Assembly (NCBI RefSeq): GCF_001303895.1
Contig: NZ_LJSD01000065.1
Span: forward strand, 1 to 58,388
Source of the DNA: Mesorhizobium sp. 1M-11
GTDB taxonomy: Bacteria > Pseudomonadota > Alphaproteobacteria > Rhizobiales > Rhizobiaceae
Direction of reading: 5' to 3'
DNA length: 58,388 bases
Within the stretch, counting starts at the first letter, position 1. The number at the start of each line of letters is the position of its first letter. This document shows positions 41,557 through 50,246 of this stretch, piece by piece. A program made the position numbers and the translations under genes. Below the pieces are notes generated by a model. That model ran no database searches. It was not told where the DNA came from and worked only from the letters and a program-made list of their open reading frames with translations.

Positions 41557-43005
41557 ATGAACACGGCCGTCAAAGCACCGTATCGCCCCGAATCCATGCG
41601 GATCGCAGGGAAGCTCGTCAGGACCGACGACATCATCGAGGTCCTCAATCCCTACGACAACTCTGTGGTCGGCACGGTACCGGCCGCTCGCCCCGAACAT
41701 GTGCGAGAGGCCTTCACCAAGGCACGTGCCTTCAAACCGAAGCTCACGCGATACGAACGTCAGGCGATCCTGCAGCGAGCAGCCGAATTGCTGCGTGACC
41801 GGAAAGAAGATTTTGCACGGCTGATCACGGCAGAGTCGGGCCTGTGCTGGAAGGACTCGCTCTACGAAGCGAGCCGCGCCTACGACGTCTGGTCCTTCGC
41901 CGCACAACTTTCCATCAAGGACGACGGTGAAATCTATTCCTGCGACATCTCGCCGAACGGCAAGACGCGAAAGATCTATACGACCAGATTGCCGCTGCTT
42001 GGCGTCATCTCCGCCATCACACCCTTCAATCATCCGCTCAATATGGTGAGCCACAAGATCGCGCCGGCGATCGCCACGAACAATCGGGTGGTCTTGAAGC
42101 CGACCGAACTTACGCCGTTGACCGCGTTGGCGCTCGCCGATCTGCTCTACGAAGCGGGTCTACCGCCGGAAATGCTGTCGGTCATCACCGGTAACCCATC
42201 GACCATGGGAGACGCGATGATCACCGATCCCGATGCGGATCTCGTGACCTTCACCGGTTCGGTTCGCGTGGGCAAGCACATCGCAGCCACGGCTGGCTAC
42301 AAGCGGATCGTACTGGAACTCGGCGGCAACGATCCGCTGATCGTCATGGAGGATGCCGACCTCGAAAAAGCCGCGGAGCTCGCCGTAACCGGAGCCACGA
42401 AGAATTCCGGACAGCGCTGCACCGCTGTCAAGCGCATCCTCGTTGTCGAAAGTGTTGCCGATGCCTTCTCGAAGCTCGTCGTTGAGAAGGCCAAGCGGCT
42501 CAGCTGCGGCGACCCGATGGATCCGGAAACAGACATCGGGACGGTTATCAACGAGCGTTCGGCAGTTCTGTTCGAAGCCCGTGTCGAAAATGCCAGGAGC
42601 CTCGGGGCCGAGGTCCTTCATGACGCCTCGCGAAAGGGAGCGATCTTCCCCCCGACGGTGGTCGACCACGTCCCCTATGCCTGCGAACTCGTACGCGAAG
42701 AGACCTTCGGCCCGGTCATTCCGATCATCCGCTGCCCGAATGACATCGCAGAGGTGATCCGCATCTCGAATTCGACCGCCTACGGCCTGTCTTCGGGGGT
42801 CTGCACCAACCGATTCGACTACATCTCCCGCTTCGTGGCGGAACTCGAAGTCGGCACCGTCAACATCTGGGAAGTGCCCGGATACCGCATCGAGATGTCC
42901 CCCTTCGGCGGCATCAAGGACTCCGGCCTCGGCTACAAGGAGGGCGTGGTCGAAGCGATGAAAAGCTTCACCAATGTTCGCACCTGGTCGATGCCGTGGG
43001 GTTAA
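41557..43005 (+). CDS. phnY: Phosphonoacetaldehyde dehydrogenase PhnY
   Basis: A 482-residue aldehyde dehydrogenase (EC 1.2.1.-) oxidising phosphonoacetaldehyde to phosphonoacetate with NAD(+). Catalytic Cys288 lies in GQRCTAVKR, the general base in ELGGNDPLIV and the cofactor site in PFNHPLNMVSHKIAPA. The start (KAPYRPESMRIAGKLVRTDDIIEVLNPYDN) is typical of PhnY. It starts three bases after the phnA stop. Together with PhnA it supplies the known S. meliloti-type route of phosphonate degradation. Confidence 0.94.
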   Translation: MNTAVKAPYRPESMRIAGKLVRTDDIIEVLNPYDNSVVGTVPAARPEHVREAFTKARAFKPKLTRYERQAILQRAAELLRDRKEDFARLITAESGLCWKDSLYEASRAYDVWSFAAQLSIKDDGEIYSCDISPNGKTRKIYTTRLPLLGVISAITPFNHPLNMVSHKIAPAIATNNRVVLKPTELTPLTALALADLLYEAGLPPEMLSVITGNPSTMGDAMITDPDADLVTFTGSVRVGKHIAATAGYKRIVLELGGNDPLIVMEDADLEKAAELAVTGATKNSGQRCTAVKRILVVESVADAFSKLVVEKAKRLSCGDPMDPETDIGTVINERSAVLFEARVENARSLGAEVLHDASRKGAIFPPTVVDHVPYACELVREETFGPVIPIIRCPNDIAEVIRISNSTAYGLSSGVCTNRFDYISRFVAELEVGTVNIWEVPGYRIEMSPFGGIKDSGLGYKEGVVEAMKSFTNVRTWSMPWG

Positions 43006-43132
43006 GCGACAGCGGAGAAGAGGCTCCGCTGTATCGGCTGCACATGTTCGATGGGTTTGAGCCCAAACGACACGGATCGCAGCGAAGGGGGAATGGAGCC
43101 TTCGCCGCGACCCACAACCTGGGGAGGTTTTG

Positions 43133-44434
43133 ATGAGTTCAATTGATACATCCCGCTACTCGGTCGCCAATGCCGCCGATAGTGGTTTCCACCGGGCGCA
43201 GTGGCGAATGCTGTTTGCGGCGATGTTCTGTTATCTCTTCTTCTACACCGGCCGGCAAACCTTCGGATTTGCGATCCCGGGCATCCAGGCCGAATTCGGC
43301 GTCTCCAAGGAGACGCTCGGATGGGTCAGCGCGGGCATGCTCTGGTGCTATGCCATTGGTCAGGCGATCAATGGAAATCTCGGTGACAAATTCGGCGGCC
43401 GCCGGGTCATGACCGCCGGGGCTATTCTTTCCTGCGCAATGAACTGGGCAACGAGCTTCGCGGGCGGCGTGGTCAGTCTCGGTATCATGTGGGGTGCGAA
43501 CGGTTATTTTCAGGCACTCGGCTGGGCGCCCGGCAGCCGGCTACTGTCCAATTGGTGGGGGCGTCACGAACGTGGCAAGGTCTTCGGTTGTTATGTATTT
43601 GCGGCCGGCCTCGCTTCTGTCTTGTCCTATGTCACGTCACTGATCGTCGTGAATTATCTGCATCTGGATTGGCGCTGGATTTTCCGGCTGCCCGTTCTTC
43701 TGCTGCTGCTCGGCGGGATCACCTTCTTCCTGCTGGCGCGCGAGCGACCGGAAGACCTCGGCTATCGTTCGCCGCATGACGATGCGATCGACGAGGAGCA
43801 GGCTGCCAAGGTTGCCGACGACGAGAGTTCATTCGAACGTTACAAAGGCGTTCTCAAGAATTGGCGGCTGCTTGTCGGCGGCATCGCCATCGGATTCCAG
43901 AATGCGGCGCGCTACGGCCTGCTGGTCTGGGTACCGGTACACTTCCTTGGAGCCAATTGGTCGAAGGCGAGTGCCGAAACTGCGCTCATCGACCCCAAGT
44001 GGATCAGCGTGGCGCTTCCCGTCGGCATGGCTATCGGCGCAGCAACCAACGGCTGGGTGTCGGACCGTCTGTTCAGTTCCAAGCGCTATACCGCAATCGT
44101 TCTCTATATGGCGCTCGCGGCGGTCACCTCGCTCTATATGTACACGATCCCTACCACCGAGATTTACAAGGGAATGCTCGTTCTCTTCCTCTGCGGCTTC
44201 TTCGTTTACGGTCCGCAGTCTTCGTTCTGGGCGCTATGTCCGGATCTCGTCGGCCATAAACGTGCCGGCACAGCGATCGGCGTCATGAACTTCTTTGCCT
44301 ATCTGTTCGCGGGACTTGGCGAACCGCTCATCGGTGGCTTCCTGGACAGCCACGGCGATACCTCCGTGGTGTTCCTGATCGTCGCCATTGCCAGCGCCAT
44401 CAGCGCCACGGTCGCGCTCTTTATTCGCCGCTGA
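43133..44434 (+). CDS. OPA/GlpT-type MFS transporter, probably for the phosphonate
   Basis: A 433-residue, twelve-helix major facilitator of the organophosphate:phosphate antiporter (GlpT/UhpC) group. It has FCYLFFYTGRQTFGFAIPGIQAEFG, GNLGDKFGGRRVMTAGAILS, GYFQALGWAPGSRLLSNWW and FFVYGPQSSFWALCPDL. The ATG at 43133 is chosen with GGGGAGG eight bases upstream; a TTG just before it is less likely. It lies 128 bases after phnY. GlpT-family members carry organic phosphates and phosphonates such as fosfomycin, so uptake of the substrate phosphonate is the natural reading. Confidence 0.88.
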   Translation: MSSIDTSRYSVANAADSGFHRAQWRMLFAAMFCYLFFYTGRQTFGFAIPGIQAEFGVSKETLGWVSAGMLWCYAIGQAINGNLGDKFGGRRVMTAGAILSCAMNWATSFAGGVVSLGIMWGANGYFQALGWAPGSRLLSNWWGRHERGKVFGCYVFAAGLASVLSYVTSLIVVNYLHLDWRWIFRLPVLLLLLGGITFFLLARERPEDLGYRSPHDDAIDEEQAAKVADDESSFERYKGVLKNWRLLVGGIAIGFQNAARYGLLVWVPVHFLGANWSKASAETALIDPKWISVALPVGMAIGAATNGWVSDRLFSSKRYTAIVLYMALAAVTSLYMYTIPTTEIYKGMLVLFLCGFFVYGPQSSFWALCPDLVGHKRAGTAIGVMNFFAYLFAGLGEPLIGGFLDSHGDTSVVFLIVAIASAISATVALFIRR

Positions 44435-44440
44435 CCTATC

Positions 44441-44472
44441 TGCATCCGGCAGCGGCAACACTGCCGGATGCA
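44441..44472. terminator. Perfect 12-bp hairpin between convergent genes
   Basis: TGCATCCGGCAG (44441-44452) and its complement (44461-44472) flank an 8-base loop seven bases after the OPA transporter stop and about 30 bases before the MATE gene stop. There is no T run, so termination may be weak or Rho-assisted, but the position suits a bidirectional terminator. Confidence 0.6.
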
Positions 44473-44503
44473 GCCGATCCAGAATTGCGCCAGAGAGTTG
44501 TTC

Positions 44504-45970
44504 TCACCCTTCCGCCTGCGGCGCCAGGCCGGCGCGCCCGCGCGGCACGCCGAGGCCGGTATCCGGTGGTTCGCCCGCGGCCGGCCGTTCCTCCTCGATC
44601 ATGTGCATGGTGCGCCATTTGCCGAAGCGGTAGTAGGCGACGGCCAGCACCAGCGAGGCGATCGAGCCGGCTGGGAAACTCCACCATAGAGCGTCCTGGC
44701 CGAGCACGTCGCGCAGCGAATAGGCAAAGCCCGTGCGGACGAAGAGCACCGAGATGACCAGGATGATCAGCGGCGGCATCACCGCCCCGGTGGCGCGAAC
44801 GGTGGCGAACAGCACGATGGTGACGCCGAAGAGGATGAACGACCACGAGGCGACATTGTTGATGCGCTGGGCGATATCCACCGCGGGACCATCGGCTGCC
44901 AGGAACAGGCCAAGCACCGGCCGGTCGAACAGATAAAGCAGCAGCACCAGCGTGCCGGTGAGCAGGAGATTGAAGCCGACGCCGGCGGCGCAGATACGGC
45001 CGATGCGGTCCCAGCGCCGGGCGCCGACATTCTGCGCCGCCATCGAAGACACGGCGGCACCGATCGCCAGCGCCGGCATCTGGACATAGATCCACAACTG
45101 AGCGGCGATGCCGTAGGCAGCCGCCACCTGCGAGCCGTAGCCATTGACCATGCCCATCAGCACGAGCGCCGCCATCGAGATGACGATCATCTGCAGGCCC
45201 ATCGGGATGCCTTTGGTTACGACGATGCGCAGCAGGCGCGGATCAGGTTTCAGCAAGGCGAGATCGGGGCCGGCCAGCCGCAGGGGGTGCTTGCGCTGGT
45301 AGAGCAGGATCAGGATCGCGGCCACACTCACGGTCTGGCCGATCAGCGTGGCGAGCGCGGACCCGGCGATGCCGAAGCCCGGTATCGGGCCGAAACCAAT
45401 GATGAGCAGCGGATTGAGTATGATGTCGAGCACGACGGCGAGCGCCATGAAGAAGAACGGCGTGCGGGAATCGCCGGCGCCACGCAGGATGGTCATGACG
45501 AAGGAGAGGAGATTGGCCGCCGGCACCGCCGCGAAGATGATGACCAGATAGGCGCGTGCCAGCGGCATCACATCGGCCGGCGTGCCGAGCAACCCAAGAA
45601 TCTGATCCACGAACAGCCAGCCGCCAAGCGCGAAGACCAGCGAGACCAGGAAGAAGAACGTCGCGCTGGTGCCGACGATGCGCCGGGCCTCGGCCATGTC
45701 GCGGGCACCGACCGACTGCGCAACCAGAATGGTTGCCGCCATGCCGATGCCGAACATCGTGCCGAGCAGAAGGAACAGCACCAGATTGGCGTTGGAGGTC
45801 GCGGCAAGCGCGGTTTCGCCGAGGAACCGGCCGACCCAGATCGAGTTGATCGAGCCGTTGAGCGATTGCAGCACGTTGGAACCGAGCACCGGCAGCGCGA
45901 ACACCAGAAGCGTCGACGCGATCGGCCCGCTGGTCAGGTCGCGCGGGCGACGGGAAGCCTTGTCGTTCAT
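44504..45970 (-). CDS. MATE-family efflux transporter
   Basis: A 488-residue, twelve-helix MATE protein (NorM/DinF superfamily). Internal halves carry LVFALPVLGSNVLQSLNGSINSIWVGRFLGETALAATSNANLVLF and IVVTKGIPMGLQMIVISMAALVLMGMVNGYGSQVAAAYGIAAQL. ATG 45970 with AGGAACG upstream is preferred over 45994. It exports cationic drugs or metabolites using Na(+) or H(+). A sigma-70-like promoter with a small palindrome precedes it (46039-46081). Confidence 0.91.
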   Translation of the reverse strand: MNDKASRRPRDLTSGPIASTLLVFALPVLGSNVLQSLNGSINSIWVGRFLGETALAATSNANLVLFLLLGTMFGIGMAATILVAQSVGARDMAEARRIVGTSATFFFLVSLVFALGGWLFVDQILGLLGTPADVMPLARAYLVIIFAAVPAANLLSFVMTILRGAGDSRTPFFFMALAVVLDIILNPLLIIGFGPIPGFGIAGSALATLIGQTVSVAAILILLYQRKHPLRLAGPDLALLKPDPRLLRIVVTKGIPMGLQMIVISMAALVLMGMVNGYGSQVAAAYGIAAQLWIYVQMPALAIGAAVSSMAAQNVGARRWDRIGRICAAGVGFNLLLTGTLVLLLYLFDRPVLGLFLAADGPAVDIAQRINNVASWSFILFGVTIVLFATVRATGAVMPPLIILVISVLFVRTGFAYSLRDVLGQDALWWSFPAGSIASLVLAVAYYRFGKWRTMHMIEEERPAAGEPPDTGLGVPRGRAGLAPQAEG

Positions 45971-46038
45971 GCCGGTCGTTCCTGATTCCGCCATAGCGGC
46001 GACTGTAGCGAAAATGCCGTTACTGTTGAAACGTCCGC

Positions 46039-46081
46039 CCTATGCCCGGCTTTATCAATCACGTCAATATTATCCGGGTAA
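46039..46081 (-). promoter_or_regulatory. Promoter with adjacent palindrome before the MATE gene
   Basis: On the minus strand TTGACG (46067-46062), then a 17-base spacer, then CATAGG (46044-46039) fits a sigma-70 promoter. The near-palindrome TTACCCGGATAA (46081-46070) directly abuts the -35 box, a position suiting a repressor such as TetR. No such regulator is encoded nearby. Confidence 0.45.
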
Positions 46082-46155
46082 AATTATCGACATAACAGCT
46101 CCTACTGAGCGGCAGCCGCATATGGCCATGTTTCCTCCGGGCGATTTCATCCACA

Positions 46156-46358
46156 TTCTGGAATGGATCCCCGACACTCTCCGCTCCCTGCGGTCGCTCA
46201 CGAGGTCGAGGATGACGCAGCTTGCGATGTCGCGGCTCATTTCCAGCGGTGATGATGGTGCTGACGTTGGAGATTGGCTGAAGCGCCCTTCCGAGCTCCG
46301 TCATCCTCGACCTCGAAAGGAGCGAAGCGACTGGAGAGTGTCGGGATCCATTCCGGAA
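46156..46358. repeat. ~200-base element with ~60-base inverted ends
   Basis: Left arm 46156-46216 (TTCTGGAATGGATCC...GAGGATGAC) and right arm 46299-46358 (GTCATCCTCGACC...CCATTCCGGAA) are inverted copies with some mismatches around an 82-base centre. There is no open frame. The rest of 45971-46539 has only the promoter above. It resembles a miniature inverted-repeat element. Confidence 0.75.
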
Positions 46359-46539
46359 CGTGGACGAAGGTGCGACGATCCAGACCGTACTTCAAGTCGC
46401 GCTGCATGCACATGCAATTGCCCTGCCCTTAGTGGCAAGAACTGGCCATAACGATGCCGCCCGCGCGTCGAGGCGGGTATCGTCGCAGCGGACAATGTGC
46501 ATGCTTGCGAAGCCGGTCGAATGGAAGACGGGGAAAAGG

Positions 46540-46959
46540 ATGAAGAAGACCTATCACGGCAGCTGTCACTGCGGCTTTATCCGCTTTTCTGCCGAACTCG
46601 ACCTCGACGAAGGCATCCGCCGTTGCAACTGCAGCTTCTGCCTCAAGGTCGGTTACAAGAAGTCCTTTGCCGCCTATGAGGCGGTCGACATCACCAGCGG
46701 CAAGGCCGAGATGGCGGAATACAAGGCCAGTCCCTCAAATTGGCCCGAAGGCGACATCAATCATTACATGTGCCCGAAATGCGGCGTGCATCCGTTCTCG
46801 CGCGGCTATCTCGAGTTCATGGGTGGCAATTTCTGGGCGGTGAATGTTGCCTGCCTCGACGACGCCACGGAAGAAGAACTGGCGGCTGCTCCCGTCATCT
46901 ACGAAGACGGCAAGCGCGATCAGCAACTGCAGGCACCTGAAATCACGGCCTATCTCTAG
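46540..46959 (+). CDS. GFA/CENP-V family zinc-binding protein
   Basis: A 139-residue protein with the glutathione-dependent formaldehyde-activating (GFA) fold. Zinc ligands lie in GSCHCGFIRF, CNCSFCLKVG and YMCPKCGVHPFSRG. The start at 46540 gives the usual MKKTYHGSCHCG beginning; upstream codons are open. Most GFA proteins are not formaldehyde enzymes and their roles are unknown. The gene stands alone after a palindromic element. A second, unrelated-in-detail GFA gene is at 52022. Confidence 0.85.
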   Translation: MKKTYHGSCHCGFIRFSAELDLDEGIRRCNCSFCLKVGYKKSFAAYEAVDITSGKAEMAEYKASPSNWPEGDINHYMCPKCGVHPFSRGYLEFMGGNFWAVNVACLDDATEEELAAAPVIYEDGKRDQQLQAPEITAYL

Positions 46960-47040
46960 AGCGTTTCCGCTTTTGTCGAAAACACCGCGCACTTTGCTGG
47001 AATTGCCCAGGCGCAGCGCTTTTGCCTGAACGCACGACAC
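46957..47040. repeat. Partial family B repeat
   Basis: It starts CTAGAGCGTTTCCGC at the GFA stop codon and shares the first 25 or so bases with 14072-14175 and 50112-50217, then diverges (GGAATTGCCCAGGCGC). The rest of the gap to the next gene has no recognised structure. Confidence 0.5.
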
Positions 47041-47282
47041 TTTTGTTCCGAAGCAAACAGATTTCCGGCACCATGGAGCCTGTCTTGGGGCCAAGGCTCG
47101 GGGGCTGCCTACGCTCAAGAAGCCGGCCGGACACTCATCGAATTCGATTTAAATGCGATTGCCTCTGGCATCCCATTCTTAAAGACGGCAAGCTAGAAGG
47201 AAGGAGGGCAAGGGGCACACTCGATTACACGTAGCTAATGCAGCAAATACAGATACTTGGCTCCGGTCAGAGAACAGGAACC

Positions 47283-49139
47283 ATGGCGCGGTTCCTGTTT
47301 TGGATCGCACTGCTCGGCCTCGCCAACTACCTTTCGAATTCAGTGTTCCGCATTCAGGGCATGGTTGCCCTGCAGCTGACCTATGCCCTGCTGCTGGCGA
47401 TCCTTCTCCTGACGCCGCGCCGGCAATGGCCGGCCTATCTGATCACCGCATTTCCGATGCTGATCATGGTGCGGGCATTGGCAATCGGCTCGCTCTCCGA
47501 GCTGACCAGCTTCTTTGCGCTGGTCAGCACCGTAACATCGATCCTCGCCGCCACGGCCGGCGCCGCCATCCTGTCGCGCGACCGCGACTGGGTCGAGGGC
47601 CGTTCCGACCAGCTCGGCGCCTGGGCAACGGCCGGTTTCGTCACGGTGGTGGTGCTCCCGCTCGTCTGCGCCAGCATATTTGCCGCCGTACGCATTCCGC
47701 CGCCCGGATACAGTTCGGCGGAATACTGGTTCAACGTCTATTCCAACGTGGCGCTGGCCTATCTGGTGCTGACGCCGCCGGTGCTGCGCGCCCGGCCACG
47801 GCAATGGCGTGAACTCCACCGCAGCGGCAAGATGGTGGAAGCAATCGCCTTGATCGCCGGTTTCGGTGTGTTCGCCGCACTGATCTTCAAGCAACCGTCG
47901 GTGCTGCCGCTGTTCCTGATCCTGCCGCCGCTGATCATCATCCTTTTCCGCGTCGGCTTCATCGGCCTCTCCGTCGCCATGGCCCTTCTCGTGCCGATCG
48001 CGGTGCTTTTGACCGGCACGGGACAAGGCCCGTTCCATGCCATGGACAATCTGCACGTGGTGGGCGGCGGCCAGAGCGACGCCAATGTCCATCACGCACT
48101 GCTGTTTTGCCGGGTGTTCCTGGTCATCACCTTCATCATCGTCGTCATGATCGCGGCACTCCTGCACGAGCGCGAACAGTTGCAGCGCCTGGCGCAAGCC
48201 GACCGCGACATCTACGAAATGGTCGCCCGCCAATCCGGCGACATGGCCTTCGTCTGCGATCTCGACGGGCGCATCGTCTTCATTTCACCGGTGACCGCAC
48301 AGGTGCTCGGCCTCGGTGAAGGCGCGCTTGGTGATTTCGACTGGCGCAACCACATACATCCGGACGATCTCGGCATCATAGACGCCGCCTTGCAACGCGC
48401 GCGCCGCGGCGAAGAGGATGTCGACTGTCTCTTCCGGGCCTTCGATGCGGACGGAAACGAACTGTGGTTCGAGAACCGCATGCGCCTGTCGACCACCACG
48501 TCCAAGGAGGGGCCGCGCTTCATCGTCGGCTCTACACGCGAGGTGACGGCCCGCGTGTTGCGCGAACAGCAACTGGAAAAAATGGCAGCCGTCGATGTTC
48601 TCACCGGACTGCCGAACCGGCGCCAGCTCAACGAGCAAAGCCGCGTGAAGTGGCGCATGGCCGCGCGGCACAGCGACTTTCTGTCTCTCCACGTCATCGA
48701 TATCGATTTCTTCAAGGCGTATAATGACGTCTATGGTCATGCAAAGGGCGACAAGTGCCTGGGCGAGGTGGCTTCCGCCATCCGCAAGGTGCTGAAGCGG
48801 CCAGACGATTTCTGTGCGCGTTACGGCGGCGAGGAATTCGTGGCGCTGTTGCCCGGAACCGACGCGGCTGGAGCGCTGAAGGTCGGCGAGGATATCTGCG
48901 CCGCGGTGCGTAACCTCAATATACAGCACGACGCCAGCGAATATGGGATCGTATCGGTGAGCGTGGGTTGCGCGACCATCCGCCCCGCCTTCGCCGACGA
49001 CGACGGCTCACTGTTCGAAGCCGCCGATGCGGCTCTCTACCAGGCGAAACGGCAGGGCCGGAACCGGGTCGTGGCCAGCAACCTGCGCAACCTCATGATC
49101 GAAGCGGCGCTCGTAGCGATGCCCAAGCGCCACGTCTGA
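47283..49139 (+). CDS. MASE1-PAS-GGDEF diguanylate cyclase
   Basis: A 618-residue membrane sensor. The N-terminal MASE1-like region has about eight helices (1-295: FLFWIALLGLANYLSNSVFRIQGMVALQLTYALLLAILLL). A PAS domain follows (about 320-430: IYEMVARQSGDMAFVCDLDGRIVFISPVTAQVLG), then a GGDEF domain (about 445-605) with GGEEF active site and RPDD inhibitory site five residues before it, so it should be an active, product-inhibited cyclase. AGGAAC precedes the ATG at 47283; an ATG at 47238 lacks a site. Confidence 0.92.
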   Translation: MARFLFWIALLGLANYLSNSVFRIQGMVALQLTYALLLAILLLTPRRQWPAYLITAFPMLIMVRALAIGSLSELTSFFALVSTVTSILAATAGAAILSRDRDWVEGRSDQLGAWATAGFVTVVVLPLVCASIFAAVRIPPPGYSSAEYWFNVYSNVALAYLVLTPPVLRARPRQWRELHRSGKMVEAIALIAGFGVFAALIFKQPSVLPLFLILPPLIIILFRVGFIGLSVAMALLVPIAVLLTGTGQGPFHAMDNLHVVGGGQSDANVHHALLFCRVFLVITFIIVVMIAALLHEREQLQRLAQADRDIYEMVARQSGDMAFVCDLDGRIVFISPVTAQVLGLGEGALGDFDWRNHIHPDDLGIIDAALQRARRGEEDVDCLFRAFDADGNELWFENRMRLSTTTSKEGPRFIVGSTREVTARVLREQQLEKMAAVDVLTGLPNRRQLNEQSRVKWRMAARHSDFLSLHVIDIDFFKAYNDVYGHAKGDKCLGEVASAIRKVLKRPDDFCARYGGEEFVALLPGTDAAGALKVGEDICAAVRNLNIQHDASEYGIVSVSVGCATIRPAFADDDGSLFEAADAALYQAKRQGRNRVVASNLRNLMIEAALVAMPKRHV

Positions 49140-49150
49140 CCCACCGAGGC

Positions 49151-49954
49151 TTATCCGACGCGATCGAGAAAGCGGCGCACTTCCCGATTGAACTGAACCG
49201 GACGCTGCAGCGGCGCAAAATGGCCGACGCCTGCAAGCACGACGAGTTCGGCGCCGGGAATGCTGAGCGCAAGATAATCGGCATGGTCCTGCCGGATGAA
49301 CTCGTCCTGTTCGCCGATGACGACCGCAACCGGCACCCGGATGCCTCTCAGTTGCCTGGCGCTGTAGTTCGGCTCGGTCGACATCATGCGCCCGACATCG
49401 GACACGAAGGTCGAGAAATCATCGGGGGTCGCCGACAGGGCCGCATAATCCTTGCCGTGGCGGCTGAAGCAGCGATCGGTCAGCGGCGTCGGCTTGAAGT
49501 CCAGCGTGCCGCTGGGATCCATGTTGCAGGCGAAGAAGAAGACGCCCAAAACACGCTCCGGATGCTTGTCGGCCAGGATCAGCGCCGTGCAGGCGCCGTC
49601 GCTCCAGCCGACGAGCGCCGCCTTCTCGAGGCTGAGGTGACCCATGACGGCCAATACGTCGCCCGCCATCCGCTCGTAGCTGAATGCCCCGGCGTCGCGC
49701 GTGCTGCGGCCATGGCCTCGGCTGTCGATGACGACCACCGTCCTGCCTGCCTGGACGAGTGCCGGAACCTGATGGCCCCAATTGCCGGCATGCCCCAGCC
49801 CGCCATGCAGCAGGACGACGGCGGGGCCCGAGCCATAGACGGCATGCCAGATCCGAGCGCCGTCGTTCTCCACGAACCCTTCCATCGCTGCAGTGGGAAG
49901 CGGCGCGGCGCCATACGCATCGAAACTCAGGAGTTCGTCGTCCGTGAAATTCAT
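49151..49954 (-). CDS. Alpha/beta hydrolase, esterase-like
   Basis: A 267-residue alpha/beta hydrolase. The oxyanion region is VVLLHGGLGHAGNWGHQVPALVQAGRTVVVIDSRGHGRS, the nucleophile elbow is GWSDG, an Asp lies in VVIGEQDEFI and a His in GVGHFAPLQRP. Such proteins include esterases, epoxide hydrolases and C-C hydrolases; no substrate can be named. The start at 49954 has AAGGAGAGG upstream. It converges with the cyclase gene, 11 bases between stops. Confidence 0.88.
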   Translation of the reverse strand: MNFTDDELLSFDAYGAAPLPTAAMEGFVENDGARIWHAVYGSGPAVVLLHGGLGHAGNWGHQVPALVQAGRTVVVIDSRGHGRSTRDAGAFSYERMAGDVLAVMGHLSLEKAALVGWSDGACTALILADKHPERVLGVFFFACNMDPSGTLDFKPTPLTDRCFSRHGKDYAALSATPDDFSTFVSDVGRMMSTEPNYSARQLRGIRVPVAVVIGEQDEFIRQDHADYLALSIPGAELVVLAGVGHFAPLQRPVQFNREVRRFLDRVG

Positions 49955-50111
49955 AGGCCTCTCCTTGGAGCGCGACACGCCCTTTTGGACACGCAAAGGA
50001 TGCTCCATCTTTTATAGACGATCGGGCGCGACCGTTTTCGACAAGTCCAGATGAAAAAGTTCGAGCCGACCTCAGCATCACCATCCAAATTTGCATTGTC
50101 TGCCGTCGCCT

Positions 50112-50217
50112 CTAGAGCGTTTCCATTTTCCACGGAAACGCGGAAACGCTCTAACTCTTTGTTTTTACGCAATTCCGGACGGAAAACCGTTACACACTTT
50201 TCCTGGAATTGCTCTAA
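50112..50217. repeat. Palindromic repeat, family B, intergenic copy
   Basis: Same as the copy inside the urtC-like gene (14072-14175): CTAGAGCGTTTCC..GGAAACGCTCTA, ACGCAATTCCGGACGGAAAA, ending GCTCTAA. It lies 30 bases before the DUF2066 start. Upstream, 49968-50008 holds a degenerate family A hairpin (GGAGCGCGACACG...GGATGCTCC). Confidence 0.85.
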
Positions 50218-50246
50218 GCTGCCGTCGTCAAACCAGGAGAATTGGC

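Noticed and set aside
49951..50172. A 73-codon minus-strand frame over the family B repeat
   Set aside because: It has no ribosome-binding site or homology and arises because the repeat is open in this frame, as in the urtC-like gene.
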